DNA of 33,579 nt from Sanguinoderma infundibulare (taxonomy: Eukaryota > Basidiomycota > Agaricomycetes > Polyporales > Polyporaceae). Position numbers and translations under genes: made by a program. The stretch lies in NCBI GenBank assembly GCA_032821775.1, contig JAVLRN010000027.1:1-33579 (forward strand), written 5' to 3'. The notes under the pieces were generated by a model, which searched no databases, was not told the origin of the DNA, and was given only the letters and a program-made list of their open reading frames with translations. Shown here piece by piece: positions 1 to 10,530 of the stretch. Position 1 is the first letter of the stretch; the number at the start of each line of letters is the position of its first letter.

Positions 1-1709
1 TGTAATAGTAAAGGAGCTTTTATATTTTCTGGGCAATATACATCAACATCAACAAAACTAAATTTATTACAATCTTTAATTATACTTTCTATTAAATTAG
101 AATTACCATCAATTAAAGTAGGTTGTCCTACTGGCATTTTAAAAAATTTCATAATGTAAGCATATAGTGAATTAATATCATAATAATAGATTTTTTTACC
201 ATATGGTATATAAACATCTACAGCACCTCCAAAGTAAGAATTTTAATGAATTTGTAAATTTCACCGTAATATTAGCTATTTTTAAATCATCAGTCATAAA
301 GTGGCTTCTAAAGTTAGCAAAAGCTAAGGATGATAGTGAAGGATATTTACTTCCATTTACTCTAGTAACTTCAAAGTTTTCTTTGAAAAATTTATCTAAA
401 ATATCATAAAGAACTTTACAGTCATTATTACAATAAACCTCTACCTCATTTTTAAATTCCAGGGTACATATTTGTATTTAGCGGAATATTCTCTATATTG
501 TGCTTCAGTAATTTTACCAAAATATTTTATATCTGGCACAATTCCTTCATAATTTAAATTTTGAGGAGTTACAAAGTCATAAGGGAATAAACCTTTACTT
601 TCAACATCAAACTGGTTAGATAATTTACTTAATGAAGAAGGTAACATTAAGTAAGAGTCTCTAAAATACAACTTATACTTACCATTATTATATTTAAATT
701 TTATATTTACAAATTTACCGTCATTCATTACTATTTCCAAGTTTTCAGATAATTGATTTAAAATATCTAATAAAAATACACCATCAAAATTACTAAAATT
801 ATGGAGATATATTTTATAACCATCATACTTTCTTGTCATTAAGCTTTTTATAGCGGTAACTAACATTTGTGTTGAGTTTTCGTAATTGCTCAAATAAAAG
901 TAAAAATAATTTTTACCATCATAAATACTTAAGGCATAGGGAATTAGTATATCATTATATCTATAAGTTTCTAAATCCATTGTTATGAATTTTTCAATTG
1001 AAAATGCTCGGGCTTTTAATTTCTTAATAATTGGGAAATTATAAAATTTTTCTTTATAATCTAAGTATCCATCCTTAAAATATTTTACTTGGTCTTTAAT
1101 AGACCTTTTGAAAGTACCTAGTTATTAATATCTAATAATTCATCAGTAAAGGATATAACAGTTTTATTATTCAATCTATAATCAATTAACATTTTATTTT
1201 TATTAAATTTTATATGGTAAACACCTCTAGAATTTCTCTTATAAACTACAGCTTCTTTATCTTGTAGGATGAAATCTACACCACCCCAATCAAAAAGATC
1301 CATAGTCATTGGAAAATTGTAAGAACCTATATTTAATAAATTAACCCAATTTTTTTTTAATTTAGTAGAAGTTGGTTTATTTAAAATAGTTCTATTATTT
1401 ACAATTTCATCACCCACAAATTTATAATTTTATAATAATATCTTCAATTTTGAAACCTTTATAATTCTCTTCTTTAAGAAGCCAATGTTCAATAAAAACA
1501 TCTTTTAGATCATAAATAGTTGATTTATTTACCCTTTGTAAAGTAGAAATACTTCTAATTAGATTATCTGTAGTTTTAATTTTAAAATTACCAAAAACAT
1601 ATTTATCATCTTCTAAAGAAGAAATGATAGTATTATTAAATTTTACTAAAGCCAGTATAATTTCTGTATTTGTTATTAATTTATTTTTAGGTTTAATTAT
1701 ATTACCCAT
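1..1709 (-). CDS. dpo: Plasmid-type family B DNA polymerase (dpo), partial, frame-broken
   Basis: Protein-primed family B DNA polymerase of the kind carried by fungal linear mitochondrial plasmids; it would replicate such a plasmid in the matrix. Read on the minus strand from an ATG at 1709. The exonuclease domain is clear: Exo I as MDLET (near 980), Exo II as HNFSNFDG (near 800), Exo III as YCNND (near 435). Polymerase motif A follows as DINSLYAYIM (about 145-175). Motifs B and C would lie beyond base 1, so the gene runs off the left edge. The part upstream of Exo I (about 240 codons) would hold the terminal-protein region. The frame changes near 1420, 1115, 455 and 220-240, so it is either a relic or affected by sequencing indels. 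The family call is secure; function is not. Confidence 0.85.
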
Positions 1710-1742
1710 ATCGACTATTAAGATAAGGGTTTTTTTTGTTTT

Positions 1743-1815
1743 GGTACACCTTGCTGGACTCTAACCTGCATCCGGATTATAAAATCCTGGTTTTAACAAT
1801 TAAACTAAAGGTTAT
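1743..1815 (-). tRNA. Degenerate tRNA-like sequence between dpo and ORF A
   Basis: On the minus strand a 73-base stretch folds roughly as a tRNA. The D arm is good (GTTT...AAAC). The T arm is GCAGG-TTAGAGT-CCAGC with one mismatch. The acceptor pairs only 5 of 7 (TAACCTT with AAGGTGT). The anticodon stem CAGGA/TCCGG has one mismatch and an 8-base loop TTTTATAA, so the anticodon cannot be read reliably (TAT if one T is extra). It is probably a decayed tRNA brought with the plasmid block, or a real tRNA with a base error. Confidence 0.35.
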
Positions 1816-1852
1816 AGGGGGTAATTTATTATTAATGAGGGGCTACTTAAAT

Positions 1853-3747
1853 TTATTTATTTAATTCTTTTGAAATTTCAAGCATCAAATCTTTATACCA
1901 TTTTATATATTCATATTCAGTAACTATATAAGCTGTGTCCTTTCTTATTAGTTCATGAACATAATTAGGATATAATGGTATACCCATACTTAACATAGCT
2001 ATAGATCTGTTTTCTTTTACCCTAATTAATAAATATTTTAATACATCTTCTGAACATATTAATCTTAAGTCGTTAGGATTATTATTATACACCTGTGAAT
2101 GAGCATATAAACTAGGATCACTTATAATTGCTGTTTTTAAGTGAGGAGATAAATTAAAGTCATTCCATATCTCATCGAAATTTTTAATTCTTAAATTTAA
2201 AAAATCAGTTATTTGATCATAAGAATCAAAGACTTGAGATCTTTGAATCTCAAATTCATAGTCAAATAATTTGTACTTATAATCACAAAATGTTATATGA
2301 AAACCAAATAAATTAACATGCGCAAATCTTTCTTGCCTATTTGTTACACCTTCTTGTTCTCTTATTTTAAGAGATATATAATTTTTAATTTGTTCATGTA
2401 AAGAAATAGTTGAATTAGGTTTTAATGTTCCACCACTAGTACTACTAATAAAATTATTAATTTTATTAATTAATATTTGATTATTATTAGTATCTAATAC
2501 AGGATAAAATTCAATAAATCTTAATAATCCAATAATGAAGAACATTTACTTTTACCACTAATAATAAAAAGTGAATGTTATAATCTTTACTTTCATCATA
2601 TATACCATAATCATATATACCATTAAATAATACAGGATGACCAAATAATCTTTGGTAATCTAAGTATATAGTAGAATATTTTCTTAAATAAGGAAAATTA
2701 TTTATATCATTTTCTAATAAATATTTATTGAACAGAGATGTTTTTATAGCTTTTTTTAATACTAATTTAAGTTGACAATCTACTGTATCTGGTACATAAC
2801 ATCCTAAGCTTCTAATATGTTCTAAAAATTTTATATTATTCCAGAATGAACAATTATTATATACATATTCAACGTAATTATGGGTATGTCCTAAATAAAC
2901 ACTTATATAAGGGGATACAACAGAGTTAATAGGTTGAACCGCATTTTCGGTTGTATTTGCCTGATTATTAAGTTGATTATTATGCTGTGCATTTGAATTT
3001 GAATTTGAATCTGAACCAGGTTGTATATTTGCTTGGTTATTCGTTTGTACATTAGTTTGTACATTAGTTTGCACATTACTATTAGATGGTGTACTTTCAT
3101 TTGGTTGACAATAAATAACATTAAATAATTTTATGTAATTTAAATTAATAAAATTATTAAATATAAAAATAATAGGGAATGATAATAGAATAATTACTTG
3201 AAATAAAGCTAATTTTGTAGTTTTATTTACATCTAATTCATAGTTATATTTATTAAGATTAACATACATATAATTTAGGTATATAAAAAAAATTAAAGTA
3301 TTTTCAAATAAGAAAAATTCATAGAAAGATTCACCAAAATAACTAAAATAGAATGAAATATTCTTATTAATACTAAAATACTCATTATTATTAATCCGAT
3401 ATTAAATAACAAATAAGAGATAAAATAATGATATACACTCATATCATCTTTGATTTTTTTAATGAAGAATGGTATACCTTTTATTAATATTGTAGTTATC
3501 CTACATAATAAATTGAATTTCAAAAATAAAGCATAAATTAAACCTAATGTTAATAACAATATCTTTATAGACAAAGGTAAATTTAAAGACATAAATATAT
3601 CTTGTCTTACAAATAATGTTATGGTACCTAATATCATTAATAATAAACCTATTATTATACTATTTATTAATGCCCCGGTTCTTAACCTAATTATTTTATA
3701 ATAATAATTAATGAATTTATAAAAATAAAATTTTAAAATTTTAACAT
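1853..3747 (-). CDS. ORF A: plasmid-derived membrane protein of unknown function
   Basis: Not a family I recognise. About 630 codons on the minus strand, broken into at least three frames (3747-3293, 3269-2511, 2545-1853). Order of parts: several hydrophobic helices in the first 200 residues, with motifs RLRTG, KFNLLCRI and KGIPFFIK; then the motif YNYELDVN and another hydrophobic segment; then an Asn/Gln/Ser-rich linker with VQTN repeats; then a soluble C-terminal part with SFWNNI and LVLKKA. Each of these landmarks except the linker recurs in ORF B (15901-17749), in the same order, so the joined reading is real. It lies just upstream of dpo in the same direction, as plasmid genes do. A 19-base element (3839-3857) precedes it. 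The start at 3747 is tentative because an indel follows at once. Confidence 0.6.
3043..3078. repeat. Three 12-base tandem repeats coding VQTN in ORF A
   Basis: The plus strand reads GTTTGTACATTA, GTTTGTACATTA, GTTTGCACATTA back to back. On the minus strand this codes the repeated tetrapeptide VQTN in the low-complexity linker of ORF A. Confidence 0.9.
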
Positions 3748-3838
3748 CGTATAACCTTATAAAAAATTTTAGAATAAGTTATTATTTAATTTATGTTAAT
3801 TACTTATTAAAACTAACATATTAGTATATATAAATTTA

Positions 3839-3857
3839 TTTTTTTAATTAGAATAGA
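3839..3857 (-). promoter_or_regulatory. Shared 19-base element upstream of ORF A (copy 1)
   Basis: TTTTTTTAATTAGAATAGA on the plus strand, identical to 5269-5287. This copy is about 90 bases before the likely start of ORF A and the other about 35 bases before the likely start of ORF C, both read on the minus strand. A plasmid promoter or processing signal is a guess from position only. Confidence 0.35.
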
Positions 3858-3908
3858 TTTATATATAAAACCTTTTAATCTCTATCTAAATAACAGGTTG
3901 AAAAACAA

Positions 3909-5234
3909 TTATTTAAGATATGGCGTAGCTTGAGTAATATTAAAAATTGAGGATATATAAAAAAAACAACACAACAAAATAATTGGTTCTATAAATATAG
4001 ATACAATAAAACAAAAATACCATTTAAGATAACGGGAAATAAAATATTTTTTAAATAAAAATCCATATATAAACGTTTTAATCAACTTTAGAGTATGCAA
4101 TATTTTCTTTTTCCTTAAACCAATTACGTAAGTAATTTGGTAAATATAAAGTGTAGTTATTCACCTATTTAAGTATAATATTAATACAGTTAATTCAATT
4201 AATAAATATAATATATATATAAAACCAAATATAATATAATAATATAATATAGTTTTATAACTTATATAAAAACTTAAAATAGTTAAAAATAATAAGTGAA
4301 TAAAACCTAAGAAATAATATTTTAAATCAATTTTTATAATCTCATTAAATTTATTATTATTATTATTATTATTATTACTAATATTATTATTATTATTATT
4401 ATTAAATACACTAAAATATCTATTATTCAATTTGAATTTATTTTTTAAAGTAGATAAACCCAATAAAATAAAACTTTCATCTGATGGTTTACCACCATCT
4501 ATTAATCTAATAACAATATTTTTATTAACATTAAATAAACAAAAAGTAATAATTGGTGCATAAACAATCATAAATAGTTTAATATGTCTACTTCGCGCTA
4601 ATAGCCAATCTAGTTTATCTCTATCAGTTTAAGAAAATCTAAAGTTCTCATTGGATAAGCATGTTCTACGTATTTATTTACTAACACTTTATAAAATATA
4701 CCTGCACTAATAATTTGTACAGTCCCAATACCCATAGTTAAAGGTGTAAAAGCAGTATATTCTATATTTTTCAATATATTTATAGCATTATTAATTATTA
4801 AAATCACCAAAATTACCTAAAGGTTTAATAGGATCAAATTTATCATACATTCCTTTAAATTCTTCAAAAGAAGGATAATTCTTTATTGGAAAAATAGATG
4901 ATGATTTATTTTCTACAGATTTTTCTATTATTTTATCAACAACATTACCTTTTGTAGCTTTTACTAAATTTGTGAGAAAAAATCACTAAATTGATCTTTA
5001 ACTAAGTTATTAAAACTATTAAATATTTTTACTGGATAAAGTGATTCTGTTGGTTCATAATTAGGGAAATAACTCTGCAAAAGGTGTTGATTCATTAAAT
5101 AAATTTTCATTCATTTCTTCCATTGAATTATTAAAAATTGTCAATGTTTTTTCTTACTATTACTAAAGCTCCTTCATTAGCATTTTCCACAACATTCGTA
5201 TCTAAATTATTTATGTTATTGTTTAATAAAACAT
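3909..5234 (-). CDS. ORF C: plasmid-derived membrane protein, with in-frame TGA
   Basis: Unrecognised protein of about 440 codons on the minus strand, frame-broken several times between 5234 and 4572. The N-terminal part is acidic and polar (segments LDTNVVENANEGALVIV, MEEMNENLFNESTPF, SFEEFKGMYDKFDPIKP). A hydrophobic segment follows (TPLTMGIGTVQIISAGIFY, near 4730), then DKLDWLLARSRHIKLF, an Asn tract, and several strongly hydrophobic helices. From 4571 to 3909 the frame is open except for one TGA at 4163-4161; read as Trp, it joins two stretches that look separate under the standard code into 221 codons. It sits upstream of ORF A in the same direction and is preceded by the same 19-base element. 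No known domain. Confidence 0.5.
4352..4402. repeat. TTA/AAT trinucleotide tract coding poly-Asn in ORF C
   Basis: Two runs of the trinucleotide TTA (plus strand), with a short break, give two Asn blocks in ORF C. It is a simple repeat and likely length-variable. Confidence 0.85.
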
Positions 5235-5268
5235 TATTTTTTATGATATAGTTAAAACATAAAAAATG

Positions 5269-5287
5269 TTTTTTTAATTAGAATAGA
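5269..5287 (-). promoter_or_regulatory. Shared 19-base element upstream of ORF C (copy 2)
   Basis: Identical to 3839-3857 (see that entry). It lies just before the first readable codons of ORF C on the minus strand. Confidence 0.35.
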
Positions 5288-5694
5288 ATACGTCTATCAA
5301 AAGTAGTCCTTAAATATTAAATAAGTAAAAACAGTATTTTCAAAACCTAAAATGGATAGAAACCTAAATATAAGTTATTAATCCCACTAAAAATAAAAAA
5401 AAAATACGGCAATACTAATAAATAAAGAACAATTAAATATTTATAAATAGTAAGTTAATATCGATAAATAAAACTTAATCCTACCTAATAACAAAATAAT
5501 CTAAAAAATAATTATTAAGCTAAAAATAAATAAATAAATAATAAGTACATAAAAAGAAATACTTAAAAGAGATAGCCATAGGACATGCCTTCTCTTCATA
5601 AGGACGTGTATAAAAAGATAATACCTAGCCAATTGCTATATTTTTATATTAAATTATAAATAAGCAAATCGAATATAAAAGGGTCTGAAAAAAA
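5288..5694. other. AT-rich intergenic spacer without a gene
   Basis: No ORF or tRNA fold seen. A less AT-rich patch at about 5565-5615 has complementary ends (AAGAGA / TCTCTT) that could form a hairpin. This is the boundary between the minus-strand plasmid block and the plus-strand tRNA/atp9 cluster. Confidence 0.6.
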
Positions 5695-5766
5695 ACGAGT
5701 ATAGTTAAGTTGGTATAACTTCTACCTTCCAAGTAGTTATCATCAGTTCGAATCTGATTACTCGTA
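5695..5766 (+). tRNA. trnG: tRNA-Gly (UCC)
   Basis: Acceptor ACGAGTA pairs with TACTCGT, the D stem is GTTA/TAAC, the anticodon loop is CTTCCAA (anticodon TCC) and the T arm is ATCAG-TTCGAAT-CTGAT. Confidence 0.93.
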
Positions 5767-5884
5767 ATATTCACATATATTATATACCTATAATTTTATT
5801 ATTTAATAAAAAAAATTAATCACCTTATTTTTAATTAAAATTAAATAATAATATATTTATTTAAATATTAATATATAATTTTAT

Positions 5885-5958
5885 AGGAGCGTAGTATAAT
5901 TAGGTTAGTATAATGATTTCCAAAATCACTGATAGGTGTTCGATTCACCTCGCTCTTG
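5885..5958 (+). tRNA. trnW: tRNA-Trp (CCA)
   Basis: Acceptor AGGAGCG pairs with CGCTCTT (one G-U). The T arm is AGGTG-TTCGATT-CACCT. The anticodon loop TTCCAAA gives CCA, which reads only UGG. Many fungal mitochondria that use UGA for Trp have UCA here; CCA is known in basidiomycetes such as Schizophyllum. It matches exclusive TGG use in the host exons and conflicts with TGA codons in some intron ORFs. Confidence 0.9.
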
Positions 5959-5976
5959 TTTATTTCTAAAAAAAAA

Positions 5977-6049
5977 GGGCCCTTAACTTAATTGGTAGAG
6001 TACCTAATTGTCAGTTAGGATGGTCCCAGTTCAAATCTGGAAGGGCTCG
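5977..6049 (+). tRNA. trnD: tRNA-Asp (GUC)
   Basis: Acceptor GGGCCCT pairs with AGGGCTC (one G-U). The anticodon stem is CCTAA/TTAGG with loop TTGTCAG (anticodon GTC). Confidence 0.93.
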
Positions 6050-6146
6050 GAAAAAAATCGTTATTAAATTAAAAGACTAACTTATTTTAAGTCTTTAAAA
6101 CGCAAACGTGTGTATACTATCAAAAACAACCATTGTATTATTTAGT

Positions 6147-6366
6147 ATGTTAGCAGCAGCAAAATATATAGGAGCAGGTTAGCTTGTTCAGGTTTAATTG
6201 GAGCTGGAGCTGGAATTGGATTAATTTCTCAGCTTTAATCGCATCGACAGCTAGAAATCCTCAAATAAGAGGACAATTATTCGGATATGCAATATTAGGA
6301 TTCGCTTTAGCAGAAGCTACAGGATTATTCTCTTTAATGATTGCATTCTTATTATTATACTCATAA
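6147..6366 (+). CDS. atp9: ATP synthase subunit 9 (subunit c), two frame breaks
   Basis: Proton-translocating ring subunit of the mitochondrial ATP synthase, inner membrane. It begins [11 protein letters not shown] at 6147 and ends [12 protein letters not shown]. The polar loop ARNPQ and the proton-binding acidic residue in ALAEATGLF are present. The frame is lost twice: at about 6179 (GGTTAG where GGTTTAG is expected) and at about 6226 (ATTTCTC where ATTTTCTC is expected). Restoring one T at each place gives exactly 222 bases, 73 residues, the normal length. Both breaks are T-run contractions, so they look like sequence errors in a functional gene. Confidence 0.93.
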
Positions 6367-6566
6367 TAAATTAAACTATAGAACAAAAACCAAAACAAAA
6401 TGTAACCAACCTTATGTTTTGTTTGGGTCTAATATAAGAGGGGGGTTAGATATAACCCTTTTAGAATAAAATAAAAAAAAAATAAAAATAAAAAAACAAT
6501 TTTTTACCTTGTTATAAGCAAAGCATAAAATGATATTTTAAAATTTAATAAAACAAAGATAATAAT

Positions 6567-6641
6567 AGAGTTATGCTTACAGTTGGTTTCTGTAGTAAAT
6601 TTGCAAAATTTATCGTAAGGTTCGATTCCTTCTTAACTCTC
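6567..6641 (+). tRNA. trnC: tRNA-Cys (GCA)
   Basis: Acceptor AGAGTTA pairs with TAACTCT. The anticodon stem is TAAAT/ATTTA with loop TTGCAAA (GCA), and the T loop is TTCGATT. Confidence 0.88.
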
Positions 6642-6651
6642 GTAAAAAAAA

Positions 6652-6720
6652 ATTCTCTTAGTTTAATGGCAGAACATCATTCTTCTAAATGTCATTTTGG
6701 TTCGATTCCAAAAGAGAATG
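6652..6720 (+). tRNA. trnR: tRNA-Arg (UCU)
   Basis: Acceptor ATTCTCT pairs with AGAGAAT. The D arm is GTTTAATGGCAGAAC, the T loop is TTCGATT, and the loop CTTCTAA gives TCT. The anticodon stem is imperfect, perhaps from a missing base. Confidence 0.8.
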
Positions 6721-6951
6721 AAAATAAAATTAGTAAAAATAAACTAATTCGTTACAATGTAAAAAAATAAATAAATAAATTAATAAATAGTTATTATGTA
6801 TACCATTATGTTTATAATGAGCCTATATCTTTAATAAATAAAGTAAGAGCCAACAAGAATATATTAAATATTTTTACTGGACATATTTATATCATAAAAA
6901 AAAAGTACGAAAGTACTAAATGACAATTAAAATTTAAAAAAATAAAAACAG

Positions 6952-9900
6952 ATGATTCAATACGATTTATTAATACAAATAGCTAATATAATCATCAATT
7001 TAATAGATGTTTTATTAGTTTTATTACCTATATTACTTTCAGTAGCTTTTATGACTATCATAGAAAGAAAACAATTAGCAGCACATCAACGAAGAGTAGG
7101 ACCCAACACTGTAGGTTACTACGGAATACTTCAACCATTTGCTGATGCTTTAAAATTAATAGTGAAAGAAACAATTATACCCTCACAATCAAATAAAGTA
7201 TTATTTTATTTAGCACCGGTATCTACTTTAATCTTTAGTTTATTAGGTTAATTAACCCTGGCCTAATTCAAATTTCACCATATGCTGGAACCTCCTCATC
7301 GTTTTAAGTACTAACCTTATTTTCTAAGGTAGTAAAAATCTTAAAGCTTGGACAATCAGCAGGAAACCAAATTTTACTTATGGTAATTATTAAATTAGGA
7401 TCCTCAGAGACTACACGTGAAATAGTATAAGGTCAGTTAAATTTTTTATTTGATTACTTTATATTAAAGATATAGTCCAAATTTTTTAATATAGTTGGGT
7501 TTCTTTTTAAAAATATCAGATTATAATAGTGAATTTATTTATTTAAGTTTTATTGCTTTATCTAAAGGAACAGTTGTTAATTTAAGAAGTAAAGGACCTA
7601 AAACTCTTCCAGCACACAGAATTAACTGATTATCAAAAAGAAGTCATATTTGGTTCAATGTTAGGGGATTTAACAGCAGAAAAACCTCATTTAAATGGTA
7701 ATACAAGATTAAGATTTTATATGTCTTTAAAGAACAAAGATTTTATTTATCATTTGTATTCAATATTTAAACCTTATGTTAAAACAGACCCTAAAATTTA
7801 TAACAGAAAATTAAATAAGTTAACTAAAGATTTACATATGGATATAGGTTTTAGTACTTTAAAATATCCAATGTTTAATTGGGTTAATGAAGAATTTTAT
7901 GTTAAATTAAATAATAAAAACATTAAAATTGTGCCTAAAAATAGTTCCGATAGATTAACCGCTATTTCATTAGCCTTCTGGATCATGGATGATGGATCCT
8001 TTAATAAAGCTAAAGGTAATTTAGTTCTTTGTACTGATTCTTACTCTAAGGAAGATGTGTTATACTTAATTTCAATATTAGAAAATAAGTTCAACTTATC
8101 TTGTGGATTGATTGAATATAAAAAAAAACAGGTCTTATAGAATAAGAATTAACAAATCATCATTACCTTATTTAATAGATTTAATCAAAGGTCATTTGAT
8201 TCCTTCTATGCTTTATAAAATAGGTCTTTAATCAAACGCTTAAATTTAACTGTTATAATTTTTATTTTAAATTAGATTTAAAGATAATTTCAACTATATT
8301 AATTACTAAAATTAGTGGGGAATAATACCATTTGGTGAAGGTTTAACATTATTTGATTTTCCTTTAGGAATTTTATATACTTTAGCTTTATCTTCTTTAG
8401 GTGTATATGGTGTATTATTTGCAGGATGGTCTGCTAATTCTAAATATGCATTTTTAGGAAGTTTAAGATCTACAGCCGCAATGATAAGTTATGAGTTAAT
8501 ATTAAGTTCAGCAATATATAATTATCATCTTATTAACAGGATCCTTTAATTTTACTACTATAATAGAAAGTCAACAATCAGTATGGTTTATAATACCATT
8601 ATTACCTATATTTATTATTTACTTTATCTCTATATTAGCTGAAACAAGTAGAACACCGTTTGATTTACAAGAGGCTAAGTTATCCAGCTAAACTTAATAA
8701 CTCGGCCTCTATAAACTTTGCTGTATGCTGGAAACCCCTTATAGCTTTTGATACTAAACTTTGCCAGCATTTACATGGCTACACAGGTAAAATTTAGTAA
8801 AAATTCAAAAGATGGGCAATCAGCAGGAAACCAAAAGATTAGTGTCCGCCGTTAATCTTATTAGGATCCTCAGAGACTACATGCGAAGATCTCAGTTAAA
8901 TATAAATATAAATTAATTGAGATATGATATAGTCCAATCTTTATTGAAAAATTAAGTAGTTTAATTAGTTAAATTACTCTTAAAAAAGTACCTGGCCTAG
9001 TGCCGTACTGATAAAAGGGGTTGCTTACTAATTTTTTAGGGAGTTCAAACAAAAATTAATTATTATTTGTATGTTATTTTTTTATTTAAACTTTTTTTTT
9101 AAGTGCAACATTGACTTTAATTGTTTTAACCTATATCATTTTTTCTGCTATATTACCTATAAAAATCTATAAAGATCTTAAAAATCCGGAGAGTTTTAAA
9201 AAAGAACTAACAAAAGTTGGAGGTGTTTATGGTTTTGTAAATTTAATAGATGGAAAACAATACATAGGTTCTAGCATAAATCTATATGAAAGATTAACTG
9301 ATCACTTAAGAGGAGTTAGTTCTAACATTAGATTGCAGAGAAGTATAAACAAATGGGGTTTGAGTAATTTTACTTTTGCAATTTATTATATTCATAATGA
9401 CCCTGCTGTTATTTTAACTGATGTTGAAACAGAAGTAATTAAGAGTTTTCTTTTTAAAAAATTATACAATTTTAAAAAAGAAGCTAAATCTATGTTAGGA
9501 TACAAACATACGGCTGAAGCTATAGCCAAAATGAAAAAAAGATTGGCTGATAAAACCAATCATCCTATGTTCGGTAAAAAAAACATCAATCAAAAACTAT
9601 TAATTCAATGAAAAAATTTGGGAAATTAAATCCTATGTTTGATAAAACACATAGCACTGAATCCAAATTAAAAATATCTTTAGCTTTAAGTAAAACACCT
9701 TTAGGCTTATATGATAAAGATAATAATTTAATTAAAACATTTGTTAATCAAGTAGAATTAGCTGCCGAATTTGGTGTGTTAAAACTACTATTTCTAGGTA
9801 TATAAAATCAGGTAAATTATTTAAAAAAAAATATTATATAAAAAAACTAGAAAAAAAATAATTATTAAAATAAATTTAGATTTCTTAAAAAAAACTAATA

Positions 9901-10360
9901 AGTTATTAATAACTTTCAAACACTTCTACTAATTTAGTTTAATTTAATTTAATTTAATTTAAAAAATTAGTATTGTAGTACCTTTTTAAAGTAAAGTTTG
10001 GAGAGTGAATTAGTAGCTGGTTTCTTCACTGAACACAGTTCTATTATTTTTGTGTTCTTTTTCTTAGCTGAATATTCATCTATAGTATTATTTAGTTGTA
10101 TAACAGCTATTTTATTTTTAGGTGGTTATAATATGCCAAATTTATAGTAAATGATACTTTCTTTAATATACAAAAGTATTATTTTAGGTTTAAAAACATG
10201 CATATTCTGTTTTATGTTTGTTTGGTTCAGAGCGACATTACCTAGACTAAGATATGATCAACTTATTGAATTCTGTTGGTTAAATTTATTACCTGTGGTA
10301 GTAGCATTTATTATTTTAGTACCAAGTATTTTAGTAGCTTTTGATATAGCACCATACTAA
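6952..10360 (+). CDS. nad1: NADH dehydrogenase subunit 1, three exons
   Basis: Membrane subunit of respiratory complex I that helps form the quinone site. Exons: 6952-7249, about 8317-8676, 10001-10360. Diagnostic motifs: [18 protein letters not shown] in exon 1, [17 protein letters not shown] and [12 protein letters not shown] in exon 2, [14 protein letters not shown] and [16 protein letters not shown] in exon 3. Frame changes occur at about 8516-8520 (two bases short inside [12 protein letters not shown]), at 10141 (one T short) and at about 10172 (one A extra). With these corrected the exons sum to 1020 bases, 339 residues, normal for the family. The start is the first ATG, giving MIQYDLL. 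The exon 2 left edge may be off by a base. Confidence 0.93.
7250..8316 (+). mobile_element. Group I intron nad1-i1
   Basis: Interrupts nad1 between SLLG and WGIIPFG. Group I core elements: P as ATGCTGGAAC (7282), Q as CAATCAGCAGG (7353), R as CCTCAGAGACTACACG (about 7401), S as GATATAGTCC (about 7470). A LAGLIDADG ORF follows the core. The P-Q-R part closely matches cox1-i2 at 22780-22918. Confidence 0.88.
7524..8231 (+). CDS. LAGLIDADG homing endonuclease in nad1-i1, frame-broken
   Basis: Intron-encoded DNA endonuclease (LAGLIDADG_2 type) that would cut intronless nad1. First motif [14 protein letters not shown] (about 7647-7690), second [11 protein letters not shown] (about 7972-8005). The frame changes at about 7625, before the first motif, and at about 8135 (A8 run), after which [12 protein letters not shown] runs to the stop at 8231. 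The catalytic acidic residues of both motifs are present, so it may be functional if the breaks are errors. Confidence 0.8.
8677..10000 (+). mobile_element. Group I intron nad1-i2
   Basis: Interrupts nad1 between FDLQEA and ESELVAG. Core elements: P TGCTGGAAAC (8723), Q CAATCAGCAGG (8817), R CCTCAGAGACTACATG (about 8864), S GATATAGTCC (about 8927). The last base before exon 3 is G (10000), as expected. The 3' part has a run of TTTAA units (9930-9960) flanked by complementary CTACTAATTT / AAATTAGTATTGTAG, likely a P9-region stem. Confidence 0.87.
9105..9861 (+). CDS. GIY-YIG homing endonuclease in nad1-i2
   Basis: GIY-YIG nuclease with the core GGVYGFVN...[12 protein letters not shown] (about 9217-9295), where the family has G(I/V)Y and YIG. 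NUMOD3-type DNA-binding repeats follow ([13 protein letters not shown]..., [24 protein letters not shown]), then a NUMOD1-type tail ([22 protein letters not shown], ending ...[19 protein letters not shown]). The frame changes at about 9600 and 9785. No ATG in the first codons; the ATG-less start in the intron is uncertain. Confidence 0.85.
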
Positions 10361-10459
10361 ATTAAAATTATTATTAAATAAATAATAATATCCCCCTTTT
10401 TATGATTTAAAAGAAAGTAGTTTAATTATATAATAAACCAATTTTTAAAAAAAATTAAA

Positions 10460-10530
10460 AAGCCTATAATTTAAAGGTAGAATAATTTCTTGATAAGGAA
10501 TATGTAGAAGTTCGATTCTTCTTGGGCTTA
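10460..10530 (+). tRNA. trnI: tRNA-Ile (GAU)
   Basis: Acceptor AAGCCTA pairs with TGGGCTT. The anticodon loop is TTGATAA (GAT) in stem TTTC/GGAA, and the T loop is TTCGATT. Confidence 0.9.

Noticed and set aside
203..409. Plus-strand 68-codon ORF
   Set aside because: It is antisense to the dpo exonuclease-polymerase region, which has clear motifs on the minus strand.
2903..3121. Minus-strand ORF of Gln/Ile repeats
   Set aside because: Shifted-frame reading of the ORF A linker repeats.
6573..6770. ORF of 65 codons
   Set aside because: It runs across trnC and trnR, so it is a chance frame.
9922..9966. CRISPR-like or satellite array from TTTAA repeats
   Set aside because: Short simple repeat with no spacers, within intron nad1-i2.
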